Position numbers and translations under genes: made by a program
The notes under the pieces: generated by a model
The model's input: only the letters and a program-made list of their open reading frames with translations
Told to the model about the DNA's origin: nothing
Databases searched by the model: none
Origin: Endozoicomonas_A sp049275935
GTDB taxonomy: Bacteria; Pseudomonadota; Gammaproteobacteria; Pseudomonadales; Endozoicomonadaceae
Assembly: GCF_049275935.1 (NCBI RefSeq)
Contig: NZ_CP184830.1
Coordinates: forward strand, 682,001 to 746,000
Reading direction: 5' to 3'
Length of the DNA stretch: 64,000 bases
Part shown: positions 54,396 through 63,561 of the stretch, piece after piece
Position numbering within the stretch: the stretch's first letter is position 1
How the letters are laid out: the number at the start of each line of letters is the position of its first letter

Positions 54396-56675
54396 TCAGT
54401 CATTACCCTGATCCATCTCAGCGAGCTTGCGTTTTTGGTGTTTTCTCTTATGCTCCGCCAGGCATTTGGTATTCTTATAGACCTTCCCGCATGGCCGTCG
54501 CTGGCCATCCTCCCCTGTCACCATCACATCACAGACTTGTTTCCCGGTATGATCTATGATTTTGTGATCCCTCAGGTCTCGATTATTCTTGCAGACTTTC
54601 CCGCATGGGCGCTGCTGGCCATCCTCACCGATAATGACCAAGTCACAGGTTCTTTGTCCGCTGTGGTAGCTGCCTTTGTGAGTTGATAGAGCTGAAGCAT
54701 TTTTGCAGACCCTACCGCATGGGCGCTGCTGGCCATCTTCCCCGACCTGGGTAAGGTTACAGATTTGTTGCCCGCTGTGGTCTTTTCTTTTGTGATCCGT
54801 CAAGGCTTGAGCGTTATCGCAAACCTTCCCGCATGGTCGCTGTTGACCATCCTCACCGGCGACATCCTGTTCACAGGATCGTTGTCCACTGTGGTATTTG
54901 CTTTTGTGAAATAATAGCGCTAAAACATTTTTGCAGACCTTGCCGCATGGGCGCGGCTGACCATTTGCCCCGACCACTGTCATGTTACAGGTTTGTTGTC
55001 CGGTGTGGTCTCTTCTTTTGTGACTTAACAGGGCATTTTTATTCTTGAAGACTCTCCCGCATGGCCGCTGCTGACCTTCTTCCCCGGCAACCACCAGGTC
55101 ACAGTTTTGTTGCCCTCTGTGGAATTTGCTTTTGTGAGATGACAGAGCCAGAACATTTCTGAAGGCAATGCTGCATGGTCGCCGCTGGCCATCTTCTCCA
55201 ACCACGACCACTTTACAGACTTGTTGCCCGGTGTGGTCTCTTGCTCTGTGAACCGACAGGTCTTGAGCGTTCTTGCAGACCTTCTCGCATGGCCACTGTT
55301 GGCCATCTTCCCCGACGAGTAACACATCACAGATTCGTTGCCCGCTATGGAATCTGGATTTGTGCGATGACAGGGCTATAGCATTGTTGCAGACCTTGCC
55401 ACATGGGCGCTGCTGACCATCCTCACCAACCAGGTTCAGACTACAGATTAATTGTCCGGAGTGGTCTCTTCTTCTGTGACGCCACAGAACATTATCATTC
55501 TTGCAGGCCATCCCGCATGGCCGCTGCTGGCCATCTTCCCCGACCACGGTCAGGTTACAGATTTGTTGCCCGGAGTGGTCTCTTCTTTTGTGATGCCACA
55601 GAGTATTTTCACTGCTGCAGGCGACCCCGCATGGCTCTAGCTGACCATCTCGACCGACCACCATCGTGGCACACGATTGTGGCCCGAGGTGACACTTTTT
55701 TTTGTGATCCAACAGGCCTTGAGCACTCTTGAAAACTTTCCTGCATAGCCGCTGCTGGCCATTATGTCTGACCACTGTCAGGTGACAGCTTTCTTGTCCG
55801 CTGATATCTGTGACTTTTATTTCGCCTGACTGTGAAAGTTGAGGTTGGCTCTGACCCAATTGAGATGATTCAGTGGCTTTTTCTTGTCTTTCTGAAGAGG
55901 TAAGCATTGTGGAAATTCGAATTTCTTCGGAAAGAGTCTGTGGTGGTTGATCAAAATTGCACAATTGACAAACACCACGACAGGGAAAGACAAAACAGTT
56001 TAGATCCAAAGTATGCAAATGCTGTTGAGGGCCTCTGTTACCGTCACCATTGTCATTAGTATTCGGGGGGCTGCTGAAAGAGCCTGCAAAATTGGTGTTT
56101 GCTGCTGAGGGTAGCTGACCAAGCGACTCAGGTAACTGGCCTTTTGGAGGGTTATGCCCGGAACCTGGCATCACAGTGATGGTGGCAAACGTGAGGTTCT
56201 GAGTCACCTCATAATGTTCGATTGAGCTAAACGAAGGTAAAACAGGGTTCCAATAGCTTTTTAAAAGCCAACTGACAGCCACAATCACTTCTCCAGGTAC
56301 CCATAAATAGAGATTGGAGCTTAAATGGGCATCTTTGGTGGTCAGAATCAGTTCGTTAACAACCAGCAGTTGAGTAGCGTAAAGTAACGGCCATGAAATC
56401 GAATCAACAAGGGTTGTTTTGATCCCGTAACTGTCATGTCTGTGTCGTTTTTTATCAGGGAGTAAACAGGATCCTGCACGGTCGTTTGTTTCAGAAATTT
56501 CTGACGAGCTACCCGTAAACATATGCGGGTCAGGCTTTATGGAGAAGCTCTGTTTTAGAGAGCCTGCATTCTGTTCAAGCTCAACAATAAAACGTCTTGT
56601 TAACAATTCGGCCTGGCAGACGACAGAAAACGACAGCAGCAATAGCAGTACCGCATTGAGTGAGTGTTTAATAAT
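54396..56675 (-). CDS. Secreted variant-C2H2 zinc-finger array protein 2 (12 fingers)
   Basis: The protein has 759 residues from a proposed ATT start at 56675; no ATG, GTG or TTG lies between the upstream in-frame stop and the signal peptide. The N-terminal region is as in ZF1 but shortened: the first motif is present (NCFVFPCRGVCQLC) and the CPHL...GHC-x2-C part is missing. Twelve tandem fingers follow. In four of them the third Cys is Phe or Tyr (CRKVF, CSIAF, CGRVF, CGKVY), which shows that this position is the classical C2H2 aromatic core. It ends in QKRKLAEMDQGND. Its stop overlaps the ATG of ZF1 by 8 bp, so the two are probably translationally coupled. Confidence 0.85.
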   Translation of the reverse strand: MIKHSLNAVLLLLLSFSVVCQAELLTRRFIVELEQNAGSLKQSFSIKPDPHMFTGSSSEISETNDRAGSCLLPDKKRHRHDSYGIKTTLVDSISWPLLYATQLLVVNELILTTKDAHLSSNLYLWVPGEVIVAVSWLLKSYWNPVLPSFSSIEHYEVTQNLTFATITVMPGSGHNPPKGQLPESLGQLPSAANTNFAGSFSSPPNTNDNGDGNRGPQQHLHTLDLNCFVFPCRGVCQLCNFDQPPQTLSEEIRISTMLTSSERQEKATESSQLGQSQPQLSQSGEIKVTDISGQESCHLTVVRHNGQQRLCRKVFKSAQGLLDHKKKCHLGPQSCATMVVGRDGQLEPCGVACSSENTLWHHKRRDHSGQQICNLTVVGEDGQQRPCGMACKNDNVLWRHRRRDHSGQLICSLNLVGEDGQQRPCGKVCNNAIALSSHKSRFHSGQRICDVLLVGEDGQQWPCEKVCKNAQDLSVHRARDHTGQQVCKVVVVGEDGQRRPCSIAFRNVLALSSHKSKFHRGQQNCDLVVAGEEGQQRPCGRVFKNKNALLSHKRRDHTGQQTCNMTVVGANGQPRPCGKVCKNVLALLFHKSKYHSGQRSCEQDVAGEDGQQRPCGKVCDNAQALTDHKRKDHSGQQICNLTQVGEDGQQRPCGRVCKNASALSTHKGSYHSGQRTCDLVIIGEDGQQRPCGKVCKNNRDLRDHKIIDHTGKQVCDVMVTGEDGQRRPCGKVYKNTKCLAEHKRKHQKRKLAEMDQGND

Positions 56676-56816
56676 TTTATCCTTGCTTCCTGATATACAG
56701 AGAGGAAGAATAGTTCAAGAAAACAAGCGTGCTTTTATTTCAGAGAGCCTCTGTTAAAAATAAAGATTGTACAGGCAAAACCTCGTGAAATGAGGTTAGA
56801 TCAGTTCGCTACTTCT

Positions 56817-58961
56817 TCACTTTAACTTCTTGGAGACTGATTCATCACCCTGACCCACATCAACAGGCTTGCGTTTTCGATAGACTCTTTGTTTGCTGTG
56901 GTATCTTTTTTTGTGACCCAACAGGGCAATGGCATTCTTGCAGACGGTCTCGCATGGTTGCTGCTGCCCATTCTGATCGACCACTGCCAATTCACAGTTT
57001 TTTTTTCCTGTATGGTATTTTCTTTTGTGATCCGACAAGGCTCTGATATTCTTGCAGACCTTTCCGCATGGTCGCTGCTGCCCATCCTGCCCGACCACGA
57101 CAAAGTCACAGTTCTGTTTCCTTGAGTGGCATCTGCTTTTGTGCCCCGAGAGGGATTGAAGATTTCTGAAGACTTCCCCACATGGCCGCTGCTGGCCATC
57201 TTCTCCTACCACGGTCACGACACAGGTTTTTTGCTCTGAGTGATAGTTGCTTTTGTGAAGTAAAAAAGCTCGAGCATTTTTGCAGACCTCCCCGCATGGC
57301 CGCTGCTGTCCATCCTTCCCTACTACTGCTCGCTCACAGATTTTTTGCCCTGTGTGGTATTTGCTTTTGTGATCCGTCAGGGATCGAATATTTTTGAAGA
57401 CCTTCCCACATGGCTGCTGCTGGCCGCCCTGCCCAACCACACTGATGTCACAGGTTTGTTGCCCGCTATGGCATTTGTTTTTGTGATATGACAGGGCTTG
57501 AGTATTCTTGCAGACCACCCTGCATGGTTGCTGCTGACCATCCTGCCCGAGTGATGTCAGGTCACAATTTTTTTCCCCTGAGTGGTCCTTTTTTTTGTGA
57601 TTCCTCAGGGCCATGATATTGTCAAAAACCTTCCCGCATGGCTGCTGCCCATCCTGCCCCAATACTGCCAGTTCACAGATTTTTTGCCCTGTGTAGTATT
57701 CACATATTAATTGCCCTCTGCTGTCTGTGGCTGGTGTTGCCTCTGCCCGGGATGGATAAGGTTGGCTCTGATCCAATCGGGATGATTCAGTGGTTCTTTG
57801 TGGTGTTTCTGAATGGGAAAGCGTTAGGCAAAAACCGTTTTCTTCGAGCAGATCATTTAAATTGATTGACCCATTAATGATCTCAAAACCATTAGCGATG
57901 TCCAAATCCCCGGGCATTTGGACATCGTCATTGAGAGGCCCGGCAGGATAGGTTGTATTGGCGCTTCCTGAACTCAATAAGTCCAGGATTAACTCTTCCT
58001 GAGTGGTCCCGTCTTCTGAGTTGTCATCAAAGAATAGGGCAGAATCGAATGAAAGTTGAATGGCAGAAGGATCATTCACTGTTTTGTAAAAAAAGTCTTT
58101 CCGGGAATCAGTGGCGTTTTCAGGATCAAAACGACCTATGCAACCCAGACAGTGTCCATTAGCCAAATGAGGGCAAAAGATTTCTTCGAAATTCAGCGGC
58201 CAATCAACGGGCTCTCTTTTCTCGATCAATGGTCGGAATTGACAAACACCGTGACAGGGATAGACGAAACAATTTAAACCCCACGTATGTTGGTGTTGTT
58301 GGGAACCTCCGTTACCGTCGCCAGAGCCAGAATCCAGTGGACTGGTTAAACTGCCTTTATGTTGGATACCGGTTTGTGAAGCCTGCTGGCCAGATGATTC
58401 CGGGGCCGGGTATTGTGATAAGTCATCTCCAGAACCAAACATTGCAGTGAAGGTTGCAAATGGGAAATACTTCTGTATCAACATAGATGCCGACTGTTGT
58501 TTAATTGGATTAAACAGAAGTGAATCGCGTTTCCAGTAGTTTTTTAAAAGTACGCCGACAGCGACAACCGCTTCTACAGATAGCCATGAATAGGGGGCTG
58601 GGCCCGGAGGTGCGTCTCTGGTGGTCAGGATCAGTTGGTAAACAGCCAGCAGCTGATAGGCATAAAGCAACTGCCATGAAATCGACTCAATAAGAGGCAT
58701 TTTTAATCCGTAACTGACAGCTCTTTGTCGTTTTTCATCAGGCGGTAAACCAGATACTGCATAGTCGTTAGTTTCAGGAATAACTGTTGGGTCGACCGGA
58801 AATGAATGCCGGGCTGGTTTTATCGAAAAGCTCTGTTTTTGAGAACCAGCACCCTGTTCAAACTCGACAATAAAACATCTTGTCAGCGCTTTGGTCTGAC
58901 TGATAAAAGAAAACGACACTAGCAGCGACAGCGATGCAGCAAAGAGTGATTGTCTAATCAT
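56817..58961 (-). CDS. Secreted variant-C2H2 zinc-finger array protein 3 (7 fingers)
   Basis: The protein has 714 residues. This is the only copy whose signal peptide starts at a normal ATG (ATG ATT AGA CAA TCA), aligned with ATT ATT AAA CAC TCA of the others. The N-terminal region has the paired hydrophobic segments, NCFVYPCHGVC and CPHLANGHCLGC. An acidic linker is followed by seven fingers with C-x12/13-C spacing, two with Phe and the rest with Cys at the core position. The tail is YRKRKPVDVGQGDE. It lies 141 bp upstream of ZF2 in the same direction. Confidence 0.87.
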   Translation of the reverse strand: MIRQSLFAASLSLLVSFSFISQTKALTRCFIVEFEQGAGSQKQSFSIKPARHSFPVDPTVIPETNDYAVSGLPPDEKRQRAVSYGLKMPLIESISWQLLYAYQLLAVYQLILTTRDAPPGPAPYSWLSVEAVVAVGVLLKNYWKRDSLLFNPIKQQSASMLIQKYFPFATFTAMFGSGDDLSQYPAPESSGQQASQTGIQHKGSLTSPLDSGSGDGNGGSQQHQHTWGLNCFVYPCHGVCQFRPLIEKREPVDWPLNFEEIFCPHLANGHCLGCIGRFDPENATDSRKDFFYKTVNDPSAIQLSFDSALFFDDNSEDGTTQEELILDLLSSGSANTTYPAGPLNDDVQMPGDLDIANGFEIINGSINLNDLLEENGFCLTLSHSETPQRTTESSRLDQSQPYPSRAEATPATDSRGQLICEYYTGQKICELAVLGQDGQQPCGKVFDNIMALRNHKKKDHSGEKNCDLTSLGQDGQQQPCRVVCKNTQALSYHKNKCHSGQQTCDISVVGQGGQQQPCGKVFKNIRSLTDHKSKYHTGQKICERAVVGKDGQQRPCGEVCKNARAFLLHKSNYHSEQKTCVVTVVGEDGQQRPCGEVFRNLQSLSGHKSRCHSRKQNCDFVVVGQDGQQRPCGKVCKNIRALSDHKRKYHTGKKNCELAVVDQNGQQQPCETVCKNAIALLGHKKRYHSKQRVYRKRKPVDVGQGDESVSKKLK

Positions 58962-59061
58962 TCTATCCCTGCTTTCTCGTTTACAGGGAGGGAGGGTAGA
59001 TTAGCTTATAAACAAGCGTGTCGTAAAAACCTGATCCCCATACAACCAGATTGTTACTTAT

Positions 59062-61473
59062 TCATTTACCTTCTTGAGGGCTGAGGTCATTGTCCTGGTC
59101 CAGGGCAGCAGACTTGCGTTTTCGATGACTTCTTTTGTGATTATAAAGAACGCCTGTATTCATACAGACCTTCCCACATGGCCGCTGCTGGCCAAAATCA
59201 CCGACCACGATCACGTCACAGCTTTTTTCATTGGTATGGGATCTGATTTTGTGTTGTGACAGATTTTGAGTATTCTCACAGACTCGCCCGCATAGCCGTT
59301 GCCGACCATCTTTCCCAACCATGACTGCGTCACAGATTTTTTGCCCGGTGTGGTCCTTTCTTTTATGTTCCGACAGGCTTCGGGCATTACTGCAGACTTT
59401 CCCGCATGGCTGCAACTGACCATCATTTCCGAGCACGGGCAAGCCGCAGGTCTTTTGTCCGGTATGGTAGTTGCTTTTGTGAATCGTCAGGGCCAAAGCA
59501 CCGTTGCAGACCCTACCACATGGATACTGTTGGCCATCCTTTGTTATCACCATTCTGTCACAGGTTTGTTGGCCTGTGTGGGCATTTCTTTTGTGACTTT
59601 TCAGAGCGACAATACTCTGACAGACTTTTCCGCATGGCCGCTGACCACCCTCCCGGATCACACTTACGTTACAGGTTTGTTGTCCGCTATGGTTGTTTCT
59701 TTTGTGCTCCATCAGGGCTTGGAGATTCTTGGAGACCTTCCCGCATGGTCGCTGCAAGCCATCGTCTGTGACCACCGTTTCGTCACAGCTTTGTTGCCCG
59801 GTGTGTTTTCTTCTTTTGTGATCCGATAGGGCACGAGGATTCTTGCAGACCGTCCCGCATGGCAGCAGCTGGCCATCGACCCCAATCATGGTTTCGTCAC
59901 AGGCTTGATGCTTTACGTGGTTTCTTCCTTTGTGATCCGACAGGGCTTTTACATTCTTGCAGACCACTCCACATGGCCGCAGTTGACCATTCTCCCCGAA
60001 CACGTTTACTTCACAGGTTTGTTGCTCACTGTGGCTTCTTCTTTTGTGATTGAACATGGCTTTGGAATTCTTGTAAACTTTTCCGCATACCTGTCGCTGG
60101 CCATTCACTCCGACCAACATTTCATTACAGATTTTTTGCCCGCAGTGGGCTTTTTTTTTGTGATCCAACAGGGCCTGCTTACAATGTGTGGCTGTGAATA
60201 TAACATTATCAGGTGCTGCCGGGACTTGTACTGTATTTGTCTGGGTAAGGGGAAAAGAAATCTCGCCTTCTTCGGGAGGACTGTTTAGATCGAGCGCCCC
60301 ATTAATGCCCTCAAAATCACCAGTGGTGAAAGTAAAAGTGTCGAACATTGGTACATCATCATTGAGTGGCGCGTTAGCATCAGTTTTATTGGCGGTCACT
60401 GCACTCATAATGTTCAGGGTGGCTTCGTCTAAGTCAAACTCGTCTAAGTCAAAATCATCTGAGGCGACCCCGTCTAGGGCGACCCCGTCTAGGGCGACCC
60501 CGTCTAGGGCGACCCCGTCTAAAGAGCTGCCACCAATATCATCTGTCCGTGGCTGAAAGAACTGGCCAGAATCGAAAAGGCTTTGAGTCCCGGAAAGATC
60601 ATTCAATGTTTTTAAAAGCGAGCCTTCTCGGGAGTATGCAGGACATACAGGCTCAAATCGATCTTTGCAACTTATGCAGTGTCCATTGGTCAAATGGGTA
60701 CATGAGTCTTCTGAGAAGTTCAGTGGCCAGTCAGCAGGTGCTTCGCTATTGCTTGAGGGCCTGAATCGACAAACGCCATGACAGGGATAGAGGAAACAAT
60801 TCAGGCTCAAAGTATGCTGGCGTCGATGAGGGCCCCGGTTACCTTCGCCAGAGCCAGAATTCAGAAAGCTGTACAGAGAGCTTGAACCTTGGTTGGTGGC
60901 TTGTGAAGTTTGCTGCCCATATGATTTAGATAGCGGGTATTTTGGTGGGTTATGTCCGGAGTCAAACATCACAGTGATGGTCGCAAACGGTAGTTCCTGG
61001 CTCGCCTGTTGTTCAATCGGTTTAGACAGAGGTAAGTCTGGATACCAATAGCGGTTTAAAAGCCAACCGACTGCAACAACCCATCCTAAACTTACCCATG
61101 AGTGGGAATCGTAGCTCAGGGGAGCGTCTCTGGTGGTCAGAATCATTTCGTAAGCAACCGCAAGTCCAGAGGCGTGAAGCAACTGCCATGAAAACAATGC
61201 AATGATGTTGGTATTTACTCGGTAACCATCAGATTTGTGTCTTTTGTCATCAGGCAAAGAATCGGATTCTGCATAGGCTTTGGTAGCGGCAATGCCAGAC
61301 CAGTTGCCGGGCAATGTATGCATATCGCGATTTTTCGAAACGTTCTGTTTTGGTGAATCTGCATCCTCTTCAGGCTCGACAATAAAAGATCTTGTCAAGG
61401 CTTCGGTCTGGCAGACACCAGAAAACAACAGTAGCAGCAACAGCGATGCTGCAGAGAGTGAGTGTTTAATAAT
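59062..61473 (-). CDS. Secreted variant-C2H2 zinc-finger array protein 4 (9 fingers)
   Basis: The protein has 803 residues from a proposed ATT at 61473; the nearest canonical codon is a TTG inside the hydrophobic core of the signal peptide. It shares the N-terminal hydrophobic pair and CysHis motifs (NCFLYPCHGVC, CTHLTNGHCISC). A run of DGV-AL pentapeptide repeats sits near residues 290-330. A half-finger precedes nine fingers, one of which has Ser and one Tyr in the core position. It ends HRKRKSAALDQDND. Confidence 0.85.
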   Translation of the reverse strand: MIKHSLSAASLLLLLLFSGVCQTEALTRSFIVEPEEDADSPKQNVSKNRDMHTLPGNWSGIAATKAYAESDSLPDDKRHKSDGYRVNTNIIALFSWQLLHASGLAVAYEMILTTRDAPLSYDSHSWVSLGWVVAVGWLLNRYWYPDLPLSKPIEQQASQELPFATITVMFDSGHNPPKYPLSKSYGQQTSQATNQGSSSLYSFLNSGSGEGNRGPHRRQHTLSLNCFLYPCHGVCRFRPSSNSEAPADWPLNFSEDSCTHLTNGHCISCKDRFEPVCPAYSREGSLLKTLNDLSGTQSLFDSGQFFQPRTDDIGGSSLDGVALDGVALDGVALDGVASDDFDLDEFDLDEATLNIMSAVTANKTDANAPLNDDVPMFDTFTFTTGDFEGINGALDLNSPPEEGEISFPLTQTNTVQVPAAPDNVIFTATHCKQALLDHKKKAHCGQKICNEMLVGVNGQRQVCGKVYKNSKAMFNHKRRSHSEQQTCEVNVFGENGQLRPCGVVCKNVKALSDHKGRNHVKHQACDETMIGVDGQLLPCGTVCKNPRALSDHKRRKHTGQQSCDETVVTDDGLQRPCGKVSKNLQALMEHKRNNHSGQQTCNVSVIREGGQRPCGKVCQSIVALKSHKRNAHTGQQTCDRMVITKDGQQYPCGRVCNGALALTIHKSNYHTGQKTCGLPVLGNDGQLQPCGKVCSNARSLSEHKRKDHTGQKICDAVMVGKDGRQRLCGRVCENTQNLSQHKIRSHTNEKSCDVIVVGDFGQQRPCGKVCMNTGVLYNHKRSHRKRKSAALDQDNDLSPQEGK
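60463..60522 (-). repeat. 15-bp tandem repeat in ZF4 (4 units, ALDGV pentapeptides)
   Basis: Four near-exact copies of GGCGACCCCGTCTAG encode ALDGV units, continued by the degenerate DLDEF units. The pattern resembles the A(D/N)Lxx pentapeptide-repeat consensus but is too short for a full quadrilateral helix. Confidence 0.85.
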
Positions 61474-61545
61474 TCTATCCTTGCATCCTGAATTACAGAG
61501 AAGAAGGATAGATCAAGAAAACCTTGCGAAAGAACGGGTGCCAGA

Positions 61546-63495
61546 TCAAGGACGGGGATCAGCGTCCTGCTCGACATCAACAGGCTTGCGCATTCGATGC
61601 ATTTTTTTGTGATAGATCAGAGCTTGAGCATTCTTGCAGACCTTCCCGCATGGTCGCGACTGCCCATCTTTTCCCACCAGTGGCAAGTTACAGCTTTTTT
61701 GTCCGGAGTGATATTTTCTTTTATGATCCAACAGGGCATTAGAATTCTTGTATGCCCTCCCACACAAGTGTTGACGGCCATCGGGCAGAACCAGGTCACA
61801 GATTTGTTGCTTGGTATGAGCTCTTTTTTTGTGATCCGACAGGGCTTGAGCATTGTTGCAGACCTTTCCGCATGGCTGCACCTGACTATCCTTTCCGACC
61901 ACTATCACTGCACAGGTTCTTTGCCCGGAGTGGTATCTGCTTTTGTGAACTGACATAGCGCGAGCATTCTTGCAGACTGACCTGCATGGCCTCTGCAAGC
62001 CGTGCTCCCCGAAAAAGGCTAAGTCACAGGTTTGTGGCCCGCTGTGTAATCTTTTTATGTGATCCGACAGGGTTTCATAATTCTTGATGATCTTTCCGCA
62101 TGGCTGTTGCTGACCATCCGTCCCGATGACAGTCTCACTACAGATCTGTACCCCAGTGCGGTATTTGCTTATGTGATTTGATAGAACCAGAGCACTCTTG
62201 CAGGCCTTCCCAGGCAGACGCTGCTGGCTACCTTCCCCTGCCACAGTCGCGTAGCATATTGTTTGACTACTGTTGTTTGTCGCTTGTATTGCCACCGTCC
62301 GGTAACGATGATGTTGACCCTGATCCAATTGGCTTGATGCAGCAGTTGTTTGTAGTGTTTCCGGATGGGTAAACGGCATAGAAAAACCTGTTTCTTCATG
62401 AGGAATCTGCAGATCAACGGACCGATCAAAAAGCACGGAGTCATGAGCGGCCGAAAATGCATTCCCAAGCACTGGATCTTCATGATTGAATAATCCGGCA
62501 GTTTCAGTTTTATAAGTGACTCCGTCTATAGAGTTAACGTCAATGCCATGGGCCCAGGGCTCAAATAGTTGGTCTGCAATGAATTGGGTTTTAATGTCAG
62601 GCAAACCATTCATTGTTTCGAGAGGCACATTTCCCAGGGAATATTTAACGTTTTCAGAGTCAAAATAACCTATGCAACCCATGCAGTGCCCATAAGCCAG
62701 ATGCGGGCATGAGCTTTCTCCGAATTTCAGTGGCCATTCAGCAAGTCCCGTGTTATTGGATAAGAGCTGGAATTGACAAACACCATGACAAGGATGGATG
62801 AAACAATTTAAACCCAACGTATGCAGGTGTTGTTGATGACCTCCGTTACCGCCGCCAGAATCAGAATTCACCAGCCTGATTGGAGCGCCTGTCGGTTGGG
62901 TGGTGGTTTGTGGAGCTTGCTGGCCGGGTGTTTCTGATGGCGTGTGTTGCGGTGCGTTATGTTCAGAACCAAACATCGCAGTGATGGCTGAAAACGGGCA
63001 AGACCCCTTTAGCAGCATAGAAGTCGACGGTTGTTCAAGCGAGTTAAACAACGTCGAATCAGGATTCCAATAACTTTTTAAGAGCCAACCAACAGCGACG
63101 GCAGCTTCCATAGATAGCCATGAATATAGGGTTAAACCCTGAGATGTGTCTCTGGTGGTCTGGATGAGCTCGTAAAGAACCAGCAAATGAGTAGCGTGGA
63201 GCAAATGCCATGAAATCGACTCAACAAGGGGTATTTTGACCCTGTAACTATATAATCTTTGCCGTTTATTATCAGGCAAATCGAGTGCTGCATCATAGCC
63301 TCTGGCGACGACAATGCCTGATGGGATGCCCGACAATTTACGCCGGTCACGCTTCACAGAAAAGTTCTGCTTTAGAGAATTTGCATCCTGTTCAAGCTCG
63401 ACAATAAAACTTCGTATCAACGCTTCGGCCTGACAGATGTCAGATAGCGACATCAGCAGCAACAGCGATGCAGCAAAGAATGTGTGTTTAATAAT
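61546..63495 (-). CDS. Secreted variant-C2H2 zinc-finger array protein 5 (5 fingers plus a degenerate one)
   Basis: The protein has 649 residues from a proposed ATT at 63495. The signal peptide, hydrophobic pair, NCFIHPCHGVC and CPHLAYGHCMGC follow the family plan. The first finger has lost its second Cys and final His (LPGKAC...KYR); five others keep all ligands. One has a shortened loop (CDLVLPDGRQHLC) and one has Ile at the core position. It ends HRMRKPVDVEQDAD. It lies 72 bp upstream of ZF4. Confidence 0.85.
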   Translation of the reverse strand: MIKHTFFAASLLLLMSLSDICQAEALIRSFIVELEQDANSLKQNFSVKRDRRKLSGIPSGIVVARGYDAALDLPDNKRQRLYSYRVKIPLVESISWHLLHATHLLVLYELIQTTRDTSQGLTLYSWLSMEAAVAVGWLLKSYWNPDSTLFNSLEQPSTSMLLKGSCPFSAITAMFGSEHNAPQHTPSETPGQQAPQTTTQPTGAPIRLVNSDSGGGNGGHQQHLHTLGLNCFIHPCHGVCQFQLLSNNTGLAEWPLKFGESSCPHLAYGHCMGCIGYFDSENVKYSLGNVPLETMNGLPDIKTQFIADQLFEPWAHGIDVNSIDGVTYKTETAGLFNHEDPVLGNAFSAAHDSVLFDRSVDLQIPHEETGFSMPFTHPETLQTTAASSQLDQGQHHRYRTVAIQATNNSSQTICYATVAGEGSQQRLPGKACKSALVLSNHISKYRTGVQICSETVIGTDGQQQPCGKIIKNYETLSDHIKRLHSGPQTCDLAFFGEHGLQRPCRSVCKNARAMSVHKSRYHSGQRTCAVIVVGKDSQVQPCGKVCNNAQALSDHKKRAHTKQQICDLVLPDGRQHLCGRAYKNSNALLDHKRKYHSGQKSCNLPLVGKDGQSRPCGKVCKNAQALIYHKKMHRMRKPVDVEQDADPRP

Positions 63496-63561
63496 TCCAT
63501 CCTTGCATTCTGTTCGACAGAAAGGAAGGATAGATCACCACATGAAAAGACGGGTATGAGA

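Noticed and set aside
59299..59829. Long plus-strand ORFs opposite the zinc-finger arrays, with repeating protein patterns
   Set aside because: The repetition is the reverse complement of the finger repeats on the true strand, and the frames have no start signals or export signals.
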